Shown: positions 26,930 through 35,233 of the stretch, piece after piece | Layout of the letters: each line of letters opens with the position of its first letter | How positions within the stretch are numbered: position 1 is the first letter of the stretch | Assembly: GCF_045863935.1 (NCBI RefSeq) | Contig: NZ_BTVP01000005.1 | Location: forward strand, 1-64,000 | DNA: 64,000 nucleotides | Origin: Parvibaculum sp045863935 | GTDB taxonomy: Bacteria > Pseudomonadota > Alphaproteobacteria > Parvibaculales > Parvibaculaceae | Reading direction: 5' to 3' | Notes under the pieces: model-generated | Databases searched by the model: none | Told to the model about the DNA's origin: nothing | Seen by the model: only the letters and a program-made list of their open reading frames with translations | Translations under genes and position numbers: made by a program

Positions 26930-28123
26930 GTGAATGCATCGAATTCCCTCTCCGCCCGCATCCGCTTCATCGCCATCCTCGGCGCGCTGATCGCCTTTGC
27001 GCCCCTCTCCATCGACATGTATCTGCCGGCCTTCCCGGCCATCGCGGATCACTTCGGCGTCGCGCCGGGTGCCGTACAGACGACGCTTGCCGTCTTCTTC
27101 GTCGGTCTTGCCGTGGGGCAGGGCGTGGTCGGGCCCATCACGGACCGCGTGGGCCGCATGCCGCCGCTTCTCGTCGGCATCTCGATGTATGTCGGCGCCT
27201 CCATCTGGGCGGCGCTCGCGCCCGACATCGAAAGCCTCACCGCCGCGCGTCTCTTGCAGGCGCTGGGCGGCTGCGCGGGCATCGTCGTCTCGCGCGCCAT
27301 GGTGCGCGACCTCTTCGACGAACGCAGCTCCGCGCAGGTCTATTCGCTGCTGATGCTGGTGATGGGCCTCGCGCCCATTCTCGCGCCCATGATCGGCGGC
27401 TTCATCATCGCGCATTACGAATGGCACATGATCTTCTGGGTGCTGGCGGCTTTCGGCTTTGTCTGCCTGCCCGCCGCGCTTTTCGGCCTCGGCGAAACAT
27501 TGCCGCGCGAGAAACGCCATCGCAGCCTGAGCCTCGGCTCCGTCGCGGGTGCCTATCTCGCGCTCTGCGCGGACCGCCCCTTCATGGGCTTCGCGCTTGC
27601 CAATGCCTTCGTCTCATCCGCGATGTTTGCCTATATCACCGGCTCACCTTTCGTCTTCATCGAGCTGCATGGGCTCTCGCCCGATACATACGCGCTTTTG
27701 TTCGGCGTGAACGCGACCGGCCTCATTGCAGCCGCGCAGATGAATGCGTTCCTGCTGCGCCGGCAGTCGAGCCGCACGATCCTGAAGTTCGCCATGGCCG
27801 TGCATCTCGCTGCCGCGCTCGCGCTCCTCGCTTTCACGCTTCTCCTGCCCGGCGCCTTCTACCCGCTCGCCATCTGCCTCTTCTTCGTCGTGTCCAGTGT
27901 CGGCTTCATCGGCGCAAACGCCATTGCCGCTGCCATGGCGCGGGCCGACGGTTGCATCGGCGCTGCATCGGCGCTCACCGGTATCCTGCAATTTGCGCTG
28001 GCGGCGGTCGCGGGCGGGCTCGTCGGCGCCTTCAACGATGGCACCGCGTTCCCCATGGCCCTCGTCATCGCCGGCGCGAGCATCGCGGGCACGCTCGCCC
28101 GCCTCTCCGCGCGCGGCGCCTGA
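26930..28123 (+). CDS. Bcr/CflA family multidrug efflux MFS transporter
   Basis: A 397-residue 12-helix major facilitator protein. TM1 carries PLSIDMYLPAFPAIADHF (about residues 25-42), the hallmark of the Bcr/CflA drug:H+ antiporters. Loop 2-3 has GPITDRVGRMPPLL and TM4-5 contain RLLQALGGCAGIVVSRAMVRDL with the conserved Arg. These proteins export bicyclomycin, chloramphenicol and other compounds. It starts with GTG at 26930, since no ATG precedes TM1, and has no strong ribosome site. A hairpin follows the stop. Confidence 0.88.
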   Translation: MNASNSLSARIRFIAILGALIAFAPLSIDMYLPAFPAIADHFGVAPGAVQTTLAVFFVGLAVGQGVVGPITDRVGRMPPLLVGISMYVGASIWAALAPDIESLTAARLLQALGGCAGIVVSRAMVRDLFDERSSAQVYSLLMLVMGLAPILAPMIGGFIIAHYEWHMIFWVLAAFGFVCLPAALFGLGETLPREKRHRSLSLGSVAGAYLALCADRPFMGFALANAFVSSAMFAYITGSPFVFIELHGLSPDTYALLFGVNATGLIAAAQMNAFLLRRQSSRTILKFAMAVHLAAALALLAFTLLLPGAFYPLAICLFFVVSSVGFIGANAIAAAMARADGCIGAASALTGILQFALAAVAGGLVGAFNDGTAFPMALVIAGASIAGTLARLSARGA

Positions 28124-28137
28124 AACCTTCAAAAGCA

Positions 28138-28168
28138 GAAGGGCCACTCCTTTCGGGAATGGCCCTTC
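28138..28168. terminator. bidirectional hairpin between converging genes
   Basis: GAAGGGCCA (28138-28146) and TGGCCCTTC (28160-28168) form a 9-bp stem with a partly paired inner TCC/GGA. It lies between the exporter (+) and the hydrolase (-). Only CTTTT on the minus side resembles a U-run. Confidence 0.5.
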
Positions 28169-28216
28169 GCTCCTATCCGCGCCTGTTTTTGTTTTTGGAC
28201 GCCGATCTCTTGATGT

Positions 28217-28993
28217 CTAGCCGAGCTTCGCAAGCGCCTTCGCGACATGCTCCGTCTTTTCGAGCGTGATCATGTGCCCCGCCTCCGGAACCGACACGAG
28301 TTCCGCCTGTGCGATTGCCTTCTTCCACGCATGCGCATAGGCCGGCACGATCAGCTTGTCGCCGTCGCCCCAGACGAGAACCGTCTTCGCCTTCACGCGG
28401 TAGAGCCGCTCCGAAAGCCCGCGATCCGGCACGGGGAACAAGATCTTCCCCGCCATGCCGAGCTGCCGCGCATTCTGCACGAGGAAGCCCTTCAGCCATT
28501 CCGGATCGTCGAGCGCCACGCCCGCCGTCATCAGCGCCGTGCCCGCCGCCACGTCGTGAAAGAGAACGGCGGGAAGTTCGTAAGGCAGCATCGCGAAAAT
28601 ATCGGGAATGGGATGCTCGTCGAGCCACAGCCCCGCCGGACAGATGAGCCCGAGCCGCGACACATCGTTCGGCGCGACGGCGGCCATCTCCGCCGCAATC
28701 ATGCCGCCCATCGAATGCCCCACAAGGATCGGGTCTTTCAGGCCCAATGCCTCCACCACGTCCCATGTGTGGAGCGTGACGTCGAGCATGTCGCGCAGCT
28801 CGCTGCATTCCTCCGAGTCGCCATAGCCCGGCAGCAGCGGCGCGTAGACGTGATGGGTCTCCGCGAGCTTCGCAAGGAACGGGTCTTGCGCCGTGACGCC
28901 GCCCGCCCCATGGAGATAGACGAGAGGCTCGCCCTTTCCGCCCTCGAAATAGCGGACGGGAACGTGATGGGTTTGAAGCGTTTTCGTTTCCAT
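28217..28993 (-). CDS. alpha/beta hydrolase
   Basis: A 258-residue alpha/beta hydrolase. LYLHGAGG-like motif near residues 25-31; nucleophile elbow VGHSMGGM near 92-99 (Ser nucleophile); acid in VLVWGDGDKLI; His in VPEAGHMITLEKTE. It looks like a meta-cleavage-product or ester/lactone hydrolase. Its ATG shares one base with the stop of the upstream luciferase-like oxidoreductase gene (TGATG), so the two are translated together. The pair probably acts in one catabolic step: oxygenation followed by hydrolysis of the resulting ester or lactone. Confidence 0.87.
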   Translation of the reverse strand: METKTLQTHHVPVRYFEGGKGEPLVYLHGAGGVTAQDPFLAKLAETHHVYAPLLPGYGDSEECSELRDMLDVTLHTWDVVEALGLKDPILVGHSMGGMIAAEMAAVAPNDVSRLGLICPAGLWLDEHPIPDIFAMLPYELPAVLFHDVAAGTALMTAGVALDDPEWLKGFLVQNARQLGMAGKILFPVPDRGLSERLYRVKAKTVLVWGDGDKLIVPAYAHAWKKAIAQAELVSVPEAGHMITLEKTEHVAKALAKLG

Positions 28994-30258
28994 CAGTCCT
29001 TCCCTCCCACCATCGCGGCGACTTCCTTCTCGGCGGGTAGGCTTCCGGGCGTCACCTGCTTTGCCAGCGGCTTGCACCAGAAGCGGTTGTCGTCCTTGTA
29101 GTCGGGGAACATGTTGCGCAGATGCGGCATGACCTTCTCGGCGAAGAGCTTGGTCGAGTGCATGCATTTGTCCATCGGCATGTTGCCCACATGCAGCAGG
29201 CAGAAGATGTTGCCCACATTGAGGCTCTTGATCAGGTCCTCCATGCGCTGGCGCACGGTCTCGGGGCTTCCCGCGATCACATGGCCCTGTTCCGTCAGGT
29301 CCTTCCAGGTGAGTGCGGAATACCCGCCGATCGGCGGCGCATATTGCGACAGCGCGCCGGTCTGGATCGTCTTGATCGTGCGGTATCCCGGCGCGTCCGC
29401 GAAGCCGCCATAAACATGCAGGCAGCGATTGTAGAAATAACTGACATGTTCCGAGTAAAGACGTTCGGCTTCCTCGTCCGTATCGGCCACGCAGATCGTC
29501 TGCGCGAAGCCGGCGCGATAGGGGCTCTCGTCCGGCGCATTGCGCTGGGCGACACGGTCCCAATAGCCCTGCATCAGCGCCTTCGCCCGGATGTACCCGG
29601 AGAAGGAGAGGTAGGAATAGCTGTAGGTATTGTCGATGCAGAAGTCGTAGGTCTCGACGGAGCCGCCGCCGGGAATATGGATCGGCGGCGGATCCTGGAT
29701 CGGCCGCGGCCAGATATTGACGTGGCGCAGCTTGTTGTAGCGCCCGTTGAAGGCGAAGGGATCGGGGTCCGACCAGGCGCGGCGGATCAGGTCATGCGCT
29801 TCCTGATACTTCTCGCGCGTCAGCGCCGGGATCTGTCCGTAGCAGTAATTCGTGTCCATCGACGTGCCGACCGGGAAACCTGCGACAAGCCGCCCGCCCG
29901 AAATGCAGTCGAGCATCGCGAACTCTTCCGCCACGCGCACCGGCGGATTGTAGAGCGCGATGGAATTGCCGAGCACCACGAGGCCGACATCCGATGTCCG
30001 CCGCGCCAGCCCCGCCGCAATGATGTTCGGCGACGGCATGATGCCATAGCCGTTCTGGTGATGCTCGTTGACGCCGATGCCGTCGAAGCCGAGCGTGCCC
30101 GCATATTCGAGCATGTCCATGTAGGAATTGTAGACCTCATGCGCCTTTGCAGGGTCGAACAGGCGCGAATCGATATCGACCCAGACAGACCGGTGCTTCT
30201 CCCGGAAATCGTCCGGCAGATAAGGCCACGGCATCAGATTGAACCATGTGAATTTCAT
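28993..30258 (-). CDS. LLM class flavin-dependent oxidoreductase
   Basis: A 421-residue protein of the bacterial luciferase-like monooxygenase family, a TIM-barrel that uses reduced FMN or F420. The N-terminus MKFTWFNLMPWPYLP, the segment FDGIGVNEHHQNGYGIMPSPN (about residues 59-79), and the later EEFAMLDCISGGRLVAGFPVGT are typical for the alkanal/long-chain monooxygenase subgroup. First gene of an operon with the alpha/beta hydrolase. The ribosome site is GGAGAGGAAA. A pairing of monooxygenase and hydrolase suggests breakdown of ketones, terpenes or fatty compounds; the substrate is unknown. Confidence 0.88.
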   Translation of the reverse strand: MKFTWFNLMPWPYLPDDFREKHRSVWVDIDSRLFDPAKAHEVYNSYMDMLEYAGTLGFDGIGVNEHHQNGYGIMPSPNIIAAGLARRTSDVGLVVLGNSIALYNPPVRVAEEFAMLDCISGGRLVAGFPVGTSMDTNYCYGQIPALTREKYQEAHDLIRRAWSDPDPFAFNGRYNKLRHVNIWPRPIQDPPPIHIPGGGSVETYDFCIDNTYSYSYLSFSGYIRAKALMQGYWDRVAQRNAPDESPYRAGFAQTICVADTDEEAERLYSEHVSYFYNRCLHVYGGFADAPGYRTIKTIQTGALSQYAPPIGGYSALTWKDLTEQGHVIAGSPETVRQRMEDLIKSLNVGNIFCLLHVGNMPMDKCMHSTKLFAEKVMPHLRNMFPDYKDDNRFWCKPLAKQVTPGSLPAEKEVAAMVGGKD

Positions 30259-30433
30259 TTTCCTCTCCCGGCGGGATTTTGTTGCGCGCTTTTTGCGCGT
30301 CTTTCTCGTCCCGATTTAGGGTGTCCACCCTAGGAGCGGAGTCTATTCAGTTTGCTGCCGTAGCGCAAACCTGGCTGCGCGTGCCTCCGCGTCGACCGCC
30401 GTCCTTTTGAGTCTCCGCCGCGGCATGGCGCCG

Positions 30434-30475
30434 TTGACCTGGATCAAGGCGGAGGCCGATCCATCGGCATAAAAA
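30434..30475 (+). promoter_or_regulatory. FNR/FixK-type class II promoter
   Basis: TTGACCTGGATCAA (30434-30447) differs by one base from the FNR/FixK consensus TTGATCTGGATCAA. If the start site is 41.5 bp downstream of its centre, as in class II promoters, it falls at about 30482, and the -10 hexamer is TAAAAA at 30470-30475. That geometry is correct. It would drive the small exported protein at 30608. The rest of the 349-base gap (30259-30607) holds the other gene's upstream region and nothing else I recognise. Confidence 0.6.
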
Positions 30476-30607
30476 TACACGTCAAAAAAGTGAAACAGAA
30501 AAATCATTCGCGCCGGCTGCGCAGAGGCTCTTGCACGCGCGGCGCGCGACGTTTCGGCGGAGCATCCCGCTCTGCCGGGGGCATCACGGAAGACAGGAGA
30601 TCGACCG

Positions 30608-30973
30608 ATGAAAACTGCACTCAAGACCGTTCTGGCGATGCTGGGATTGGCGGCGGGCCTCGGACTGGCGGCAATCCCCGCCCAGGCTCAAGGTGCCGGC
30701 ATGCAGGGTCGCATGCAGATGCAGGACCGGACCTCCTTCGGTCCCAACACCGTCTACGGGTGGCAGCTCATGACACCCGAAGAGCGCGACCGGTTCCATC
30801 TCAGGATGCGCAATGCGAATACCTGGGAGGAACGGGAGCGCATTCGCACCCAGCATCACATCCAGATGCAGCGGCGGGCCCGTCAGCAGGGCGTCGGCCT
30901 GCCGGCAGTTCCGCCCGCTCGCGGCGGCATGGGCTACGGCATGGGCTCCGGCCCCCGCGGAAAGAACAGGTAA
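30608..30973 (+). CDS. exported Met/Arg-rich small protein
   Basis: A 121-residue protein with a signal peptide (residues 1-28, ending AIPAQA). The mature part has MQGRMQMQDRTSFGPNTVYGW, then QLMTPEERDRFHLRMRNANTWEERERIRTQHHIQMQRRARQQGV. This helical, charged pattern occurs in many small proteobacterial periplasmic proteins of unknown role and recalls Spy/CpxP helices. The C-terminus is Gly/Met-rich. Ribosome site GGAG. An FNR/FixK-type site lies about 160 bp upstream and a clear terminator follows, so it is a single-gene unit that may respond to oxygen. Confidence 0.72.
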   Translation: MKTALKTVLAMLGLAAGLGLAAIPAQAQGAGMQGRMQMQDRTSFGPNTVYGWQLMTPEERDRFHLRMRNANTWEERERIRTQHHIQMQRRARQQGVGLPAVPPARGGMGYGMGSGPRGKNR

Positions 30974-30997
30974 GGCTTCGCGGCCTTCCCCTGCAGC

Positions 30998-31030
30998 AGA
31001 GGCGGCACTCCGGTGCCGCCTCTTTTGTTT
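30998..31030 (+). terminator. intrinsic terminator
   Basis: An 11-bp perfect stem, AGAGGCGGCAC (30998-31008) with GTGCCGCCTCT (31013-31023), loop TCCG, followed by TTTTGTTT. A textbook rho-independent terminator for the preceding small gene. Confidence 0.88.
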
Positions 31031-31145
31031 CCAGGGCCGGGTTCATGGCGCGCCGCCTCCACATCGCAAGCCGCGCGCTCCCGGCCTTGTATTGCCGCGC
31101 CTCCGATGTTTTGCTGGCCTCTTGCCACGAACGCAGGAGGAAAAG

Positions 31146-31565
31146 ATGCATCGCACGATCCGGTCTTCCATGCTGACGGCGGCAGCCGCCGCATTCGGCC
31201 TTTCGCTTCTCGCCGCCCCCGTTCTCGCCGCCGAACCGCAGCCCGCAAAGGAAATCGCCGCCGCCGCGCAGCATGCGGGCTTCGCCGCCGGTTCGGGCGA
31301 TATCGGCGGCGTGCACACTCATCTCCATCACACGGTGAATTGTCTTGTCGGCCCGGATGGCGAGGGTTTCGCGCCCGACCAGCTCAATCCCTGCAAGACG
31401 ATCGGCAATGGCGCGATCCCCGACACGGAAGACGAGGTGACGAAACAGAGCCTCGACGCCGCGCTCGAAAGCGCCAATGCCGGTCTCGCCACCGACGATC
31501 TCGCCACTGCGAAGGCCGAAGCGATCAAGACGCAGAGCCTGCTCGAAGCCATCGCGAAGCACTGA
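31146..31565 (+). CDS. exported small protein with His-Cys motif
   Basis: A 139-residue protein with a Sec signal (residues 1-28, ending APVLAAE). The mature part contains GGVHTHLHHTVNCLVGPDGEGFAPDQLNPCKTIGNG, with four His and two Cys that could bind a metal or form one disulfide, followed by two amphipathic helices (EVTKQSLDAALESANAGL; TAKAEAIKTQSLLEAIAKH). I do not know a named family. The ribosome site is AGGAGGAAAAG. It is separate from the flanking amidohydrolase, with a 113-bp gap. Confidence 0.75.
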   Translation: MHRTIRSSMLTAAAAAFGLSLLAAPVLAAEPQPAKEIAAAAQHAGFAAGSGDIGGVHTHLHHTVNCLVGPDGEGFAPDQLNPCKTIGNGAIPDTEDEVTKQSLDAALESANAGLATDDLATAKAEAIKTQSLLEAIAKH

Positions 31566-31678
31566 ACGGCGCCCGCCGGCCGCAGCGCAGCATTTCATGT
31601 TGCGCTGCCCGGTTTGGCTTGGCTCCCGTCCGCGCTAAACTGCCCTCAACAAGAATTCACAAGCTTGAGGAGGGAATG

Positions 31679-33418
31679 ATGGCGGAGGTGGATCTCGTTA
31701 TCCGCGGCGGTACGGTCGTGGACGGTTCTGGCGGTGCGCCGGTGCGCGCGGACGTCGCCATCGACAAGGGCGTCATCGTCGCTGTCGGCGATGTGCCACA
31801 GAAAGGCCGCGAGGAAATCGACGCGGCGGGCCTCCTCGTCACGCCGGGCTGGGTCGACATCCACACTCATTATGACGGCCAGGTGACATGGGACAGCCAC
31901 ATGACGCCGTCCTCGATCCACGGTTCCACCACCGTCGTCATGGGAAATTGCGGCGTCGGCTTCGCGCCCGTCCGCAAGACCGATCACGACCGGCTGATCC
32001 GCCTCATGGAAGGCGTGGAGGATATTCCCGGCGCCGCGCTGCATGAGGGGCTCTCCTGGGAATGGGAAAGCTTCGGCGACTACATGGACGCCATCGAAAA
32101 GCGCCCGCACGATGTCGATGTCGCCATGCAGGTGCCGCATGGTGCCGTGCGCGTCTATGTCATGGGCGAGCGCGGCGCGAAGCGCGAGGAGGCGACCGAC
32201 GCTGAAGTCGCCGAAATGCGCGCCATCGTTCGCGAGGCCGTCGAGGCGGGCGCCATCGGCTTCTCGACCTCGCGCACCGTCGCGCACCGCACCAGCGACG
32301 GCGACCTGACGCCCACAATCGGCGCCGCCGACAAGGAACTGATGGCGATTGCCGAAGGCTTGAAGGAAGCGGGCGCGGGCGTGCTGCAATGGGTGTCGGA
32401 CTTCCGCGACATCGACCATGAATTCTCGCTGGTGGAAAAGCTTGTCGAGATTTCGGGCAGGCCACTCAGCTTCTCGCTCGTCCAGGCCGACGTGATGCCC
32501 GACCAGTGGCGCGATCTTCTTTCCCGTCTCGACGGTGCGGCGGGCCGGGGCCTGCCCATCAAGGCGCAGGTGCAAGGCCGCCCCGTCGGCCTCATGCTGG
32601 GGCTACAGGGCTCGGTCCACCCCTTCCTCACGCGCCCGTCCTACCGCGCCATCGCCGACAAGCCGCTCGAGGAGCGCGTCGCCATCATGCGCGATCCCGC
32701 CTTCCGCGCGCAGCTACTCTCGGAAGACCTCGAGCCCGGCCACCCCTTCCTCAATTCGCTGGCAGGTGCCTGGCACAAGATGTTCGAGCTCGGCAATCCG
32801 CCGAACTACGAACCCGCGCCCGAAGAAAGCATCGGCGCGCGCGCGAAGCAGGGCGGCGTGCGTCCGGACGAAATCGTCTACGACATTCTGACGGCGAATG
32901 GCGGACGCAACTTCCTCTTCTTCCCGCTGCACAATTATTACGAGTTCAACCTCGAAAACGCGCTCACCATGATCCGCAATCCGAACACGCTGTTCGGCCT
33001 CTCCGACGGCGGCGCGCATGTCGGCGTCATCTGCGATGTCAGCGTGCCGACCTACATGCTGACCCATTGGTGCCGCGACCGCACGCGGGGCGAGCGCCTC
33101 GATCTGCCTTTCGTGGTGAAGAGCCAGACGCGCGACACGGCCGAAGCCGTCGGCCTGCTCGACCGCGGGCTCATCGCGCCCGGCATGAAGGGCGACGTGA
33201 ACGTGATCGACTTCAACCGGCTGCGTCTCCTGCCGCCGCACATGGTCTACGACCTGCCGTCCGGCGCGCGGCGCCTGATGCAGGAGGCGGAAGGCTATGT
33301 CGCCACCATCGTCAGCGGCGAGGTGATCTATCGTGACGGCCGGCCGACAGGCGCATTGCCGGGCAAGCTCGTTCGCGGCCACCGCCCCGCACCCGTGGCG
33401 CGCGTTGCGGCTGAATAG
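31679..33418 (+). CDS. amidohydrolase, N-acyl-D-amino-acid deacylase family (copy 2)
   Basis: A 579-residue paralogue of the amidohydrolase at 18713-20464. It has the same opening (VIRGGTVVDGSGGAPVRADVAID), HTHYDGQVTWD metal site near residue 63, GNCGVGFAP, LSDGGAHVGVICD and a C-terminus ending GALPGKLVRG. Metal-dependent amide hydrolysis is expected; the substrate may differ because the middle part (about 290-370) diverges most. Two ATGs are adjacent (31676, 31679); I chose the second because its distance from the AGGAGGG ribosome site is better. It is followed by a convergent alpha/beta hydrolase. Confidence 0.88.
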   Translation: MAEVDLVIRGGTVVDGSGGAPVRADVAIDKGVIVAVGDVPQKGREEIDAAGLLVTPGWVDIHTHYDGQVTWDSHMTPSSIHGSTTVVMGNCGVGFAPVRKTDHDRLIRLMEGVEDIPGAALHEGLSWEWESFGDYMDAIEKRPHDVDVAMQVPHGAVRVYVMGERGAKREEATDAEVAEMRAIVREAVEAGAIGFSTSRTVAHRTSDGDLTPTIGAADKELMAIAEGLKEAGAGVLQWVSDFRDIDHEFSLVEKLVEISGRPLSFSLVQADVMPDQWRDLLSRLDGAAGRGLPIKAQVQGRPVGLMLGLQGSVHPFLTRPSYRAIADKPLEERVAIMRDPAFRAQLLSEDLEPGHPFLNSLAGAWHKMFELGNPPNYEPAPEESIGARAKQGGVRPDEIVYDILTANGGRNFLFFPLHNYYEFNLENALTMIRNPNTLFGLSDGGAHVGVICDVSVPTYMLTHWCRDRTRGERLDLPFVVKSQTRDTAEAVGLLDRGLIAPGMKGDVNVIDFNRLRLLPPHMVYDLPSGARRLMQEAEGYVATIVSGEVIYRDGRPTGALPGKLVRGHRPAPVARVAAE

Positions 33419-33433
33419 GAGAGGCGGGGAGTT

Positions 33434-34306
33434 CTAGCGGACGGTGGCGAGTTCGCCCGCGAGCGCGCGCGATGCCGGCGACAGGCTGCGCGCCATCTCG
33501 GCCGCTTCGGTCTCGAAGAACCGCGCCGCCCGTTCGGCGAGGCGTTCCCAGCCGGGTTCCGACGGCAGCCAGTGGCCGCGTTCGGCAACCGCTTCGAGGC
33601 GCGCTTTGCCGTCGTAGAACTCGGTGACCCGCTGGGTGAGCCAGAGCGGCGTCAGCCGGTCCTGCGTGCCGGTCAGGAAAAGCATCGGGCAGCACACATC
33701 GGCCGGGTTGATCCAGGTCGTACGCTGCCGGTCGAGAAACCAGAAGCCGATCTCGAGCAGCGAGCGCCCCGATTCCGGCACCAGTGTTCCGTAGAGCTTT
33801 TCGGCTTCCGCCTCCGCCATGCCGTTCAGCGCGCCGAAGCGCATCGCCTCGAATGATGGAAGCTGCGCCCTGCGCCAGAAACCCCATGAGCTGAATTCGC
33901 GCCGGAAGAGCCATGATGACCGGATGTCATAATTGAACGCCCCGGCGATTTGCGCGGGCGCCAGGCCGACCACCGCGCGGGCAAAGCCGCGCGCCGCCAG
34001 AAGCTGTGCGATCAGTCCGCCCATCGAATGACCAATGACGAGCGGCTTGCGGCCGAGCTTCCCGATCTCGCGGGCGATGTCTGACGCGTAGTCGGCAACG
34101 CTCGTCGTTGCGAGGTCGGGATGAGGAAAACCGTCGGCTGCAGCCTCATGATGCCGTAGCGCCGGAACGATCACCTCGTAGCCGCGATCCTCGAAATAGG
34201 CGCGAAACCCGTCCCAGACATGCGGGCGGCTCCACATGCCATGAATGAGCATGACGGCAGGCGCTTCGCCATGCTTCGCCGTCCTGGTCGTTTCGAGCGC
34301 GGTCAT
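33434..34306 (-). CDS. alpha/beta hydrolase, lysophospholipase-like
   Basis: A 290-residue Ser hydrolase. LIHGMWSRPHVWDGF near residues 20-34 is the oxyanion region; the nucleophile elbow is VIGHSMGG near 89-96 (Ser), followed by AAR; the acid is likely in GTQDRLTP, and the His in ERGHWLPSEPGW. It resembles lysophospholipase/monoacylglycerol-lipase-type proteins. Substrate not assignable. It ends 16 bp from the amidohydrolase stop (convergent) and is divergent from the histone-like gene. Confidence 0.84.
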   Translation of the reverse strand: MTALETTRTAKHGEAPAVMLIHGMWSRPHVWDGFRAYFEDRGYEVIVPALRHHEAAADGFPHPDLATTSVADYASDIAREIGKLGRKPLVIGHSMGGLIAQLLAARGFARAVVGLAPAQIAGAFNYDIRSSWLFRREFSSWGFWRRAQLPSFEAMRFGALNGMAEAEAEKLYGTLVPESGRSLLEIGFWFLDRQRTTWINPADVCCPMLFLTGTQDRLTPLWLTQRVTEFYDGKARLEAVAERGHWLPSEPGWERLAERAARFFETEAAEMARSLSPASRALAGELATVR

Positions 34307-34519
34307 CGGATCTCGCTACGTATACGGATGTCCCCCCGGAAGGCGTTTTCGCGCCTTTCGATTCATGTCCCAAGTTAAAGCGCCAAGGTCTTACGAAATT
34401 GCCAACGGCGCGCGTTGAGAAGGGCGCGCACCCCTTGAATCGTCTCGATATTCGCGTCACTCTGATTCGTCGGCGCCGCTGTGCGCCCGAGGCCTGAAAT
34501 CAAATCGAGGCAATCGATC

Positions 34520-35065
34520 ATGAGCGATACGCGCAGGAAGCGTGGGACGGCAGCGAGCCGCAAACCCGCCTCCAAGAGCAAGACGGCATCTCGCCGCGCG
34601 GGCACGGTCCCCGCAGCCGATGTGACGCCCCCGGCAGGCGGAGCCGCCGCCGCGGCTCCCGCGAAGCCCGCCGCAAGGAAGACCGCTGCGAAGAAGGCAG
34701 CCGCAAAGAAGCCCGCAGCGAAGAAGCCTGCGGCGAAGAAGCCCGCCGCCAAAAAGAAGTCCGCGAAAAAGAAGCTGTCGCCGGAAAGGGCGAAGCTGAA
34801 GCAGCAGCTCGAAAAGCAGGTCGCCAAGCTCTCGAAGGAAGTCGACAAGGCCGAGAAGGAAGCGAAAAAGGCGCTGAAGGACACCGAGAAGCGTTACTCG
34901 AAAGTCCTGAAGCAGCTCAAGGCCGACCGGTCGAAGCTCCGCGCCCGCGTCGGCGAACTCGCCAAGCAGGGCGAGGGTGCGTTCGACGAAATCAGGACCG
35001 GCGTCGAGGGGGCCTACAAGGAGCTCTCCGAAGCGGTGCTGCGCGCCTACGGCCATTTCCGCTGA
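34520..35065 (+). CDS. histone-H1-like / AlgP-like Lys-Ala-rich protein
   Basis: A 181-residue protein. Residues 1-35 are Arg/Lys/Ser-rich (SDTRRKRGTAASRKPASKSK). Residues about 50-85 contain four or more tandem AAKKP units (KKAAAKKPAAKKPAAKKPA), the pattern of bacterial H1-like and AlgP-type DNA-binding proteins. The C-terminal two thirds is a long charged helix likely to be a coiled coil (KLKQQLEKQVAKLSKEVDKAEKEAKKAL). It probably binds DNA or RNA through the basic tail and oligomerises through the helix. The ATG at 34520 lacks a strong ribosome site (GAGGCA). Repeats may change copy number between strains. Confidence 0.8.
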   Translation: MSDTRRKRGTAASRKPASKSKTASRRAGTVPAADVTPPAGGAAAAAPAKPAARKTAAKKAAAKKPAAKKPAAKKPAAKKKSAKKKLSPERAKLKQQLEKQVAKLSKEVDKAEKEAKKALKDTEKRYSKVLKQLKADRSKLRARVGELAKQGEGAFDEIRTGVEGAYKELSEAVLRAYGHFR

Positions 35066-35233
35066 GGTCCTTCGCCGGCTGACTTTCGACCAACTCTCTG
35101 ATTTTCGATCAACTCAATGTGAGGCGCGGGGGCGATGTTTCCCGCGCCTTTTCCTTGCCTCGCGCTTGCGAACCGCGCGCGCCTGGGGCCTACTTCCGGC
35201 CAACAAGAAACGGGTTTTGGCAGGAGGGGCTAC

